A DNA stretch of 64,000 nucleotides from Shewanella sp. Isolate13 (lineage in GTDB: Bacteria; Pseudomonadota; Gammaproteobacteria; Enterobacterales; Shewanellaceae): positions 1 to 64,000 of the forward strand of contig NZ_JAKEVD010000024.1 in assembly GCF_022398325.1 (NCBI RefSeq), given 5' to 3'. Under the pieces are notes generated by a model. That model was not told the DNA's origin. It ran no database searches and worked only from the letters and a program-made list of their open reading frames with translations. Made by a program: the position numbers and the translations under genes. Positions within the stretch are counted from its first letter, which is position 1. Every line of letters starts with the position of its first letter. Below, one piece after another: positions 40,454 through 49,400 of the stretch.

Positions 40454-43400
40454 ATGTTTATCAATCAAATCAATCGTTCATTTCATGCGTTAATTTCGCT
40501 TTTATTGGTCGCCGCTCTTGCTGGTTGTGGTGGCGGTGACCGTGACTTCCTTGAAGATGGTCCAGATGTCGATCCATCAGCCCCTGTTATCGCCTCAATG
40601 CAGTTAGTGATTGGTGGGCAAACGGATTCCATAACCCTCTCTCCAGGTCAAGAGACCTCTATTGCGGTGCGCGTGACGCATGAGGACGACTCCATTGTTT
40701 ACTTGGATCCTTCTGATGTGACGTTTGAATATCAGCGCAATCAGTCCATGCTGACCAAAAGTAGCGCATTAGGTGATGCGTCTACAGAAGATGCGCCTTT
40801 TGTGATTGATGGCTTTATGCTCAAAGTGCCTTTTCAAATGGATGAGAATGTGGCAGTGGTGGCAATATATGGTGATGACCGTACTGAGCCTGTCATGGTA
40901 GAAGTACATGATAAGGTGATAGAACACTTACAATTAACGCCAGCTGAGCAGATGATGGTTAAGGGGGGGGAATCTCTCTACCGCCTTGATGCTTTCTATG
41001 TTGACGGTAGTACTGCTCGCCTTGCGAGCGATGTGTTAACAGGTGGATGGCTGATCAGTGATGCTGCTGTGGCTCAGGTTGATAATGATTATTTTGAGGC
41101 GCTAGGTGCGGGTCAGGCTGTCATCACGTATGAATTAAATGGCGTTCGTTCTAATGAGGCGATCGTGAAAGTCAGTGGTGAAATGGTTACCGCCATTGAT
41201 ATTACGCCAACTCAACTTGATGTTGCAAAGGGCGCAAAGGGGGAGATCCGTGCGATGGCCACGCTATCGGATGGCAGTAAGTTAGATATCACCTCTTCAG
41301 TGTCGTGGAGTGAGCACTCAGCAATCATTGTGGATAAACGTGGTTTAGTTATGGGGGTGGCTGAGCAAGCGAACATCCCGCTGACAGCTGCCTTTAGTGG
41401 GGTTCAATCACCGCCTGCGTTGGTGACGGTAAAAGGGGCTGATATCAGCGCCTTAGTATTATCACCTTCTAATGCAACGGTGACTTTATCAGAGCAAGGT
41501 CGCTCATTGTCGTTGGTGGCGCAGTACACCGATGGTACTGCCTTGCCATACACTGATGTGGTGGGTGTGGTGTATACGCTCGATAATGACATTGCGGATG
41601 TTGATGTAAATGGCGATGTTCACCCTAAATCAGAAGGCGTGGCAGTGGTGAGCGCGAAAGCGCAAGACCGTCATGGCAACTGGGTTGAGTCGAACTCGGT
41701 GGCGTTGTCGGTGACGGCATCGCCTTTGGTGGGGATCACGCTGCACGCTGATAGCTCATATGTTCCTCAAGGTGTTTTTACTACGCTTCGCGCCATGGGT
41801 GAGTACGTTGATGGGCGTGTGGAAGATATTTCCTCACAGGTGAATTGGCAAAGCAGCGCACCGAGCGTGCTAACTGTGGCGGATGGCATTGCTTACGGGA
41901 CAAGTGTTGGCCAGGCTGATGTGACAGCTTATTTGGGGGGAGTGCTCAGTGATGGCGTGCATATGGCTGTGACGGACGCGAAGCTGACTGCGCTGTCTAC
42001 GTATTTTACCTCACCAAAAGCAGACGCGGACGGTATGGTGATATTACCAGTCGGGCTGCGTGGTCAGGCTGAGGCGATGGCATCCTTCTCTGATGGTAGT
42101 GTACACGTGGTTACTGACCAAGTGACTTGGCATAGCGGTGACGATGCGATTGTCTCCGTTGATCCTCAAGGGCTATTTACTGGTCAAGCTAAAGGTGAAG
42201 CGAGCGGTTACGCAAGCTTTAGCGCGGGTGGTATCACTATCGATAGTGGTAAAGGAAGCATCAAAGTTACGGATGCGACACCGGTACGTCTAGATATCTT
42301 GCCAAGCCAAGTAAACCTTGTGAAAGGACTAAGCGCAAAGCTTCATGCGGTGGCGACCTATTCGGATGGGCATGTAGCCGATGCATCTTCGGCAGCGGGG
42401 TTGTCGTGGACAACGCAAGATAGTAGCATTGCTACACTCTCTAACCAGGGGGGGGCGATGCAAGTTCAAGGTGTTGGCGTTGGTAGCACTACCATCAAAG
42501 CGACATGGGCTGAGTTAGAAGCGCCAGCATTGGTTAAGGTTGAAGAGAAAACCTTAACGGGCATGACGCTTAATCCTATCACTCAGACGCTAGCTAAAGG
42601 CAGTAAAGCATCAATGCAGGTGTTGGGTTTTTACTCAGACAATAGCCAGCAAAACATCACTTCTAGCGTGAGTGATTATCGCTCAAGTGATAACCATATT
42701 GTGATTGTAGACACAAGTGGTGAAGTCAGCGCACTGGCGTCTGGTTCTGTCACGTTGAGCGCTTCGTACGGTGGTTTTGAGGCGACAGCACAGCTTGTGG
42801 TGCCTGAGGCGAAAGTGACTGCGCTTCGCATTGGTGGTGCCGCGTCTATCGTGGCTGGCACTACAGAGGCTCTCTCTGCTACGGCGATATTTGATGATGG
42901 TAGTGAGTTGGATGTTACCTCGGCGGCGTATTGGCAATCAAATGCAAGCGGTGTGATTGTGGATGCGGGCTCGGTATGGGCAAAAGATGGCTCAGATCCA
43001 AGCGTAGCGATTACGGCCACCTTTGGTGGGCAGCAAGCACAAAAGACGCTGAGCATTACCTCAGCGACACTATCCTCTCTTTCTCTGTCACCAAGCAGTG
43101 TGCACATTATCGAAGGTGCGACGCAAACCTATACTCTAGAGGCGACTTACTCAGATAACACTAAGGTCGATGTATCAACACAAACGACTTGGACATCCAG
43201 CAATAACATCATTGCAGGCTTTACGCCGAACACGGCGATATTGACGGCCAGCACGGCTGGAGAGGTCACTGTGACGGCGACATTTGGTGGCATGAGTGCG
43301 CAGTCTGTGGTTTACATTGCAGATAGGACTGAGGCGGTTGAGTCGCTTCGCGTGACACCTACAACAACAACCCTGCCCGAGGGTGGTACATCCGCCATCA

Positions 43401-46400
43401 GGGTTGAGGCAAATTACAGCACTGACCCAAGCGTGTTTGTGGATGTTACGGCGCAAACGGCGTGGCAGGTTGATACGGACTATGCTGTTATTGGTGAGGG
43501 GGTGGTTGTGGCTCGTAAGGCCCATAGCGCGCCAATCACAGCGACCGCCATTTATGGTGGTAAGCAAGCGCCCTTAATTGTCACTATTACTAATGCAATG
43601 GTTGAGCGTCTTCAGTTAACGTCTGTGAATCCAACTCTTGCCAAGGGCTACTCGACTTCGTTGGTGGCAAGCGCCTTCTTTAGTAACGGCCTAGTTACGC
43701 AACCTGCTGCGACGGACATTTCCTGGACGCTCGACAGTGGCGAGGGCGTCACAATCAGTAATGGTGTGGTTACGGCCACCGAAGCTGGCAAAACCGCCAC
43801 TATTAAAGCGGTTTACCAAGGGCAAAGCGCGACAGCGGTCATCACGACAAGCAGCGCAACGCTGGATTCAGTGTTGCTAACCGACTTAAGCGACACTCCA
43901 CTGCTGCATTCAATGCTGCTGGCGAAGGGCATGAGTGTTGATGCCAAACTGCTTGGTCAACTTTCCGATGGTACAAGCGTTAATCTCGAGCAAAGCAAGG
44001 TAACTTACACCATCACAGGCGATGCTGTGACGCAAAGTGGAGGCACGCTTAACGCAAACCAAGAAGGGGTGTCAGATATTAGAGCAAGTTACGTCGACAA
44101 TGGTCAAACGCTCACCTCTCAAGTGGTGGTAATGGCAGTGAGCGGTGCAGAGGTGGCATCGATTACCGTCACGACTGGTGATGTTACCTTAGTTAAAGGT
44201 ATGACGGACACTCCGCAAGCGCATGCAACCTTAACTGATGGCATTAGTGTCGACATTACCCCAAACGTAACGTGGACTGTAGCGGATGATTCTGTAGCGA
44301 AGTTTGCTTCTCACCATACTCTAGTGGGCCTTGCGGCCGGTAAAACCACTTATACGGCAAGATTTGGTAGCAAAACCGCCACTGCGAATGTGGTAGTGAA
44401 CGATACCACGTTAACTCACTTGTCTGTGTCACCACAATTTACGACGGTGACCGCGGGTCAAGCGAAGGGTTTTGTCGCGACTGCGAACTTTAATAATGGT
44501 ACATCGCAAGAACTTGACACGGAAGTGAGTTGGTCGGTCAGTAATAGCAATGCCACCATCGATAGCGATGGCAAATTGACGGCCGTCTCGGCGGGCAGCG
44601 TGGCCGTGATAGCCACGTTAAGTAGTGACCCAAGTCAGCAAGTCCAGGCAAATGTCACTATCGTTGAGCGCAGCGTTCAATCGGTGAATGTGACGCTCAG
44701 CAGTAGCAGTATTGCCGCTGGCCAGAGTACGAGTGCAACGGCGCGAGTGACTTACACGGATAGCACCAGTGAAGATGTTACCAGCCAAGTGGCATGGGTA
44801 TCATCAGATCCAGGCGTAGCTCTGGTGACCAATGGCTACATTCGCGGTTTAAAATCTGGTAGCTCAGGCATTCAGGCCACCTTTAGAGGGGAAACCAGCA
44901 CGGCGGAGACCTTAACGGTATCAAATGCAACCGTATCGTCAGTGCAGCTTACGCCAGCAAGTGTCACGCTAGCGAAAGGTTACAATGCGCCGCTGACGCT
45001 AATAGCGACGTACTCGGACAATAGCACTGCAGAGATTCCGGCGTCGAACGTAACTTGGTCTGTAGACAGTGGTGAAGGTGTGACGATAAGTGCTGGTGTG
45101 GTCACCGCCACGGAGGTGGGTAAGATCGCAATAATTAAAGCTGTTTACCAAGGCCAAAGCGCAACGGCAGCCATCACAACAAGCGGGGCGATCATCGATA
45201 GCATCGAGCTGCTCGATGTTGCAACGGACAAGCCTTTAGCATCGACCGTGTTGCCTGTTGGCGGCACTCACAACCTGAAGGTGGTCGCGAGCCTGTCAGA
45301 CGGTTCAGTGCAACCCTTAACATCGGGTGTGGCGTATCAGACCTCTGACGATACTGTGGCGACCATTGCAAGTGATGGTGCCATCACGGCATTAAAAGAA
45401 GGTGTTGCTAATATCTCGGCCAGTTACGCATCAGACGGACAAACCTTCACCAGTAACGCCACCATCATCAATGTGACGGGCGCGAGCGTGAAGAGCATAG
45501 CGATTGTGCCAGACTTTAACCCTACAGGATATCGTATTGCAGGGCTTGAATACGGCGTGAGCGTTCAAGCGGTACTGATGGACAGTACCACCGTCAACAT
45601 TACCTCTCTGGTCACTTGGCAATCAAGCGATGAAACCGTTGCTAGTGTAATTAACGCTCGCGGTATGTTTGAGGCGAAAAAAGGCGGTGAGAGCGACATT
45701 ACAGCACATTACGCGGGCTTTAGTGACACTCTTAATGTGAAAGTGATTGACGCAAGACTAACTTCACTTGATGTGACGCCAACCATGCAATCGTTGAGTG
45801 TTGGCTCAACCCAGCAGTACCAAGCAATCGCGCACTACAGTAATGGCGCTGCGGTGAACGTGACTGACCAAGTGTCATGGAGTTCGGTGCCATCAAGCAT
45901 GGCAACCATCGATGCAAGTACAGGTCTTGCTAGGGCGGTCTCAATAGGCTCAGTCTCGGTAACTGCAGCGAAAGGCGGTATCAGTACCTCGGTCCCTCTT
46001 ACGGTGAACGATAAGCCTGTGCAGTCGATTCAAATCAGTGCAAACTCAACGTCTCTTCCAGAAGGTCAAGACGCATCGCTAACGGCTGTGGTGACCTACA
46101 CCGATGGTTCGCAAGAGGTTAATCGTGCTCAAGATGTGCTTTGGGTCTCCAGTGAACCCCTTAATGGCGTAGTGAAAAACGGTCAGTTTTACGCATTAGC
46201 TAAAGGTGATACCGACCTGACTGCGACCTTTAGGGGGAAGACAAGTAATGTTCTTACTATGAATATTACCGATGCGACGTTATCAAGCCTGACGCTGACG
46301 CCTACCACATCCAGTGTGGCAGCGGGTCAAACGCAGCGCTACGCGCTGATGGGAACATACACGAACGGTCAACAGCATGACGTGACCAGTCTAGCGACGT

Positions 46401-49400
46401 GGGTTGTCACAGCCAAAGACGGCAGCGCGACCACGATTGCTAGCATGGCAACTAAAGGGGAAGTCAGCACCAATACTTCAGGTGAAGTATTGGTGACGGT
46501 AACCGTTGGTGCATTAAGTACCGATGCTGGGTTGACGATCACCAATAAGAGTGTAAAGCAAGTGGTGTTTAATCAAGGGCAAGATATTGTCCTAAAAAAA
46601 GGCGACACTGCTACCCCAGAGGTAACGGTGATTTACTCAGACGGCACCTCAAGCACGGCGGTTAGTACAGACCGCAACCTGACGTTCCGCGCAACCACCG
46701 CCATCCCGACAGTCGCGGAGTTTGATATGACAAACAAAGGTCAGATCAACACATTTAGCGAAGGTAAGGCGCAAGCGTGGGTGGTATACCAATCGGGTGC
46801 TGACGCCTTCATATCTGAGAAGGTGGATGTGGTCGTGACGGGTAAAGTGGTCAGAAGCATCGCCTTTACGCAAACGCCACCTGCCCTACCTAAAGGCACG
46901 CAAGGCAGCTTTGTGCTTGAGGCGACGTACTCCGATGGCACGACAGCAGAGGTGACCCACAACGCCATATGGGTCTCATCGGACACGGACAAGGTGACCG
47001 TTCTTAACGGCGAGGTTACAGCGAGTCGCACTAACACCGGTGACAGCACTATTACCGCGAACTATGAAGGCAAAACAGCTACGCACACCATGACAGTATC
47101 GGGTGCGACACTCACGCACGTTACGCTGGATGTGAATTCAATGCAGTTGCATCAGGGGTTAACGAAAGGCCTAACCTTAACGGCGTATTACACCGATGGC
47201 AGTACGCAAGAGCAAACTACGACCGCAAGTTGGTCATCGGCAGACAACACGCTTGCGAGCGTGTCTCAAGGCACAGTAACGGGTGTGGCACAAGGCAGCA
47301 CGATCATCACGGCAACGCTTAACGGTGAAACGGTCAGTGCGGATGTGTTTGTGATTGAGCGTAGCGTAGACCGTATTGAAACTCAAATCGGTGCCATGGT
47401 TATCAATAAAGGCGCGAGTACGACCTTTGATGTCTATGCATACTATGAGGGTGATACCACTACAGCGGTTAATGTGACAAATCAGGCTGAGATAAGTGTT
47501 GATACAAACGTAGCCTATGTGACCAATGGTCAGATTTATGGCCATGCACAAGGTACAACCAATCTGAATGCGATCTTCAAAGGCAAGCAAGCCACTGAAG
47601 TAAAGGACTTTACCGTGGCCGATAAAGCGATATTAGGCTTGCAGCTAACCCCTGCAACGCAAACGTTGCCAAAAGGGGTAAGCGGCACTTATACGCTGAC
47701 GGCGATTTACACTGACCACACTACCGAAGTGATTGATAACACAGGTGCTACTTGGTCGATTGTACCTGACGGTATCACTGGTATGGTACCAACATCAGTC
47801 ACGGTTAACCAAGGCGAGGTCACGGCTAACGAGGACAGTGGCGTGGCAACAGTTAAGGTTGCTTACCAAGGTGTTGAGGCCACTGCACAAGTTACGACAA
47901 CCAACGCAACGCTTGAAAGCATTGTGCTGATGGACGTATCAAAAGGCGCACCACTGAAACCGATGACGCTACATCATGGCCAAGCCCATTACCTTCTTGC
48001 TGTCAACGGTCTCTACTCGGATGGCAGCAGCGCTGCACTTACAACAGGCGTGACTTATAAACAAGATGGGGATGCTGTTGTTTTGGCGAATTTGGGCGGT
48101 CATGGTATGTATGTTAACGACCATCGCACCACCGACGCCTCATTGGTGTATGCAGAGTACACACCAGCAGGTGGCGAGACACTGGGTACAGCAAGGGTAC
48201 CTGTTACGGTTACAGGCGCCCAAGCTGCATCGCTTAGCATCGTGCCGAGCTTTGATGCCAGCCAAGACTTAATGAAAGGTTTAAGTTATTCACTCAAAGC
48301 GATAGCAGCACTTGATGATGGGACGCAAGTGGATGTGACCTCGATTGTGAACTGGCAAAGCAGTAACAGCGCCATTGGCGAAATGTCGAATGTGACCAAA
48401 GGTCAGCTTAACACCAAGGCCGATGGTGGCATCACCATTACAGCAAGTTACGGCACCTACAACGATGCGATTGCGGTGACAGTGGCAGATGTGACACTGC
48501 AAAGTATCACTCTCACGCCAGCGAACCAGTCAATGGATGTGGGACAACATCAGCGTTATCATGCCTTGGGTCACTATGATAGCGGGGTAACATTGGACAT
48601 CACTAACCAAGTGAGTTGGTCAAGTTCTGATAGCGCGGTTGCAACCATCAACAATCAAGGTGATGTGAATGCGGTTGCGCCAGGTGTCATCACTGTTCAT
48701 GCCAGCAAAGATGGTATTGATGGTCAGACCAACCTAACCGTTAAGGTTGTTGGTGAGGTAACGTCGGTACACATTGAGTTGTCGCAAGCTCACTCGCTCG
48801 CTATAGGAGAAAGCGCACCGCTGAACGCCCTGATTTACTTTAAAGATGGCGCAAACAACGACTATGACGCCGCAAAGCGTGTCTACTGGAAGGTGGAAGA
48901 TCCATCGATTGGTTACGTTATGGATGGTGTGTGGTACGCAAGAGCGGTTGGTAACACGGTAGTTACGGCAGCGTTTGGGGGGATTACATCAAACGAAGAG
49001 TCGGTGCATGTGAATACGGCAGCGGTGACATCTCTTGCTATGACGCCGTCATCCAAAGTGGATTTGGCGAAGGGGCGTACGTATCAGTTAGCGGTAGAGG
49101 CGACCTATACCAATGGTGGTACGGTCATACAAACGGATGCAGCAAATTGGTCAACGACGGACAATGCCGTGGTCAGTGTAAGTCAAGAGGGGTTGGTGAC
49201 AGCAGTGGGTAATGGTACTGATAGCACGGTGACTATTACCGCGAGTTTTGGGGGTAAGACGGCTTCGGTAGAGGTTGAAGTGACCTCGGCAGTAACAGAT
49301 AGCCTTGAACTCAATGGTAATGCTGCTATCACACTAAACCAAGGGGAATCGTTAGCGCTGCCTACTCTATGGCGTCACTCAGATAATAGCACCAAAGCAA

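Noticed and set aside
43600..48000. CRISPR-like or tandem DNA repeats in the giant gene
   Set aside because: Similarity is at protein level with a period of 85-95 codons; there are no short identical direct repeats with equal spacers. No CRISPR array was seen anywhere in the window.
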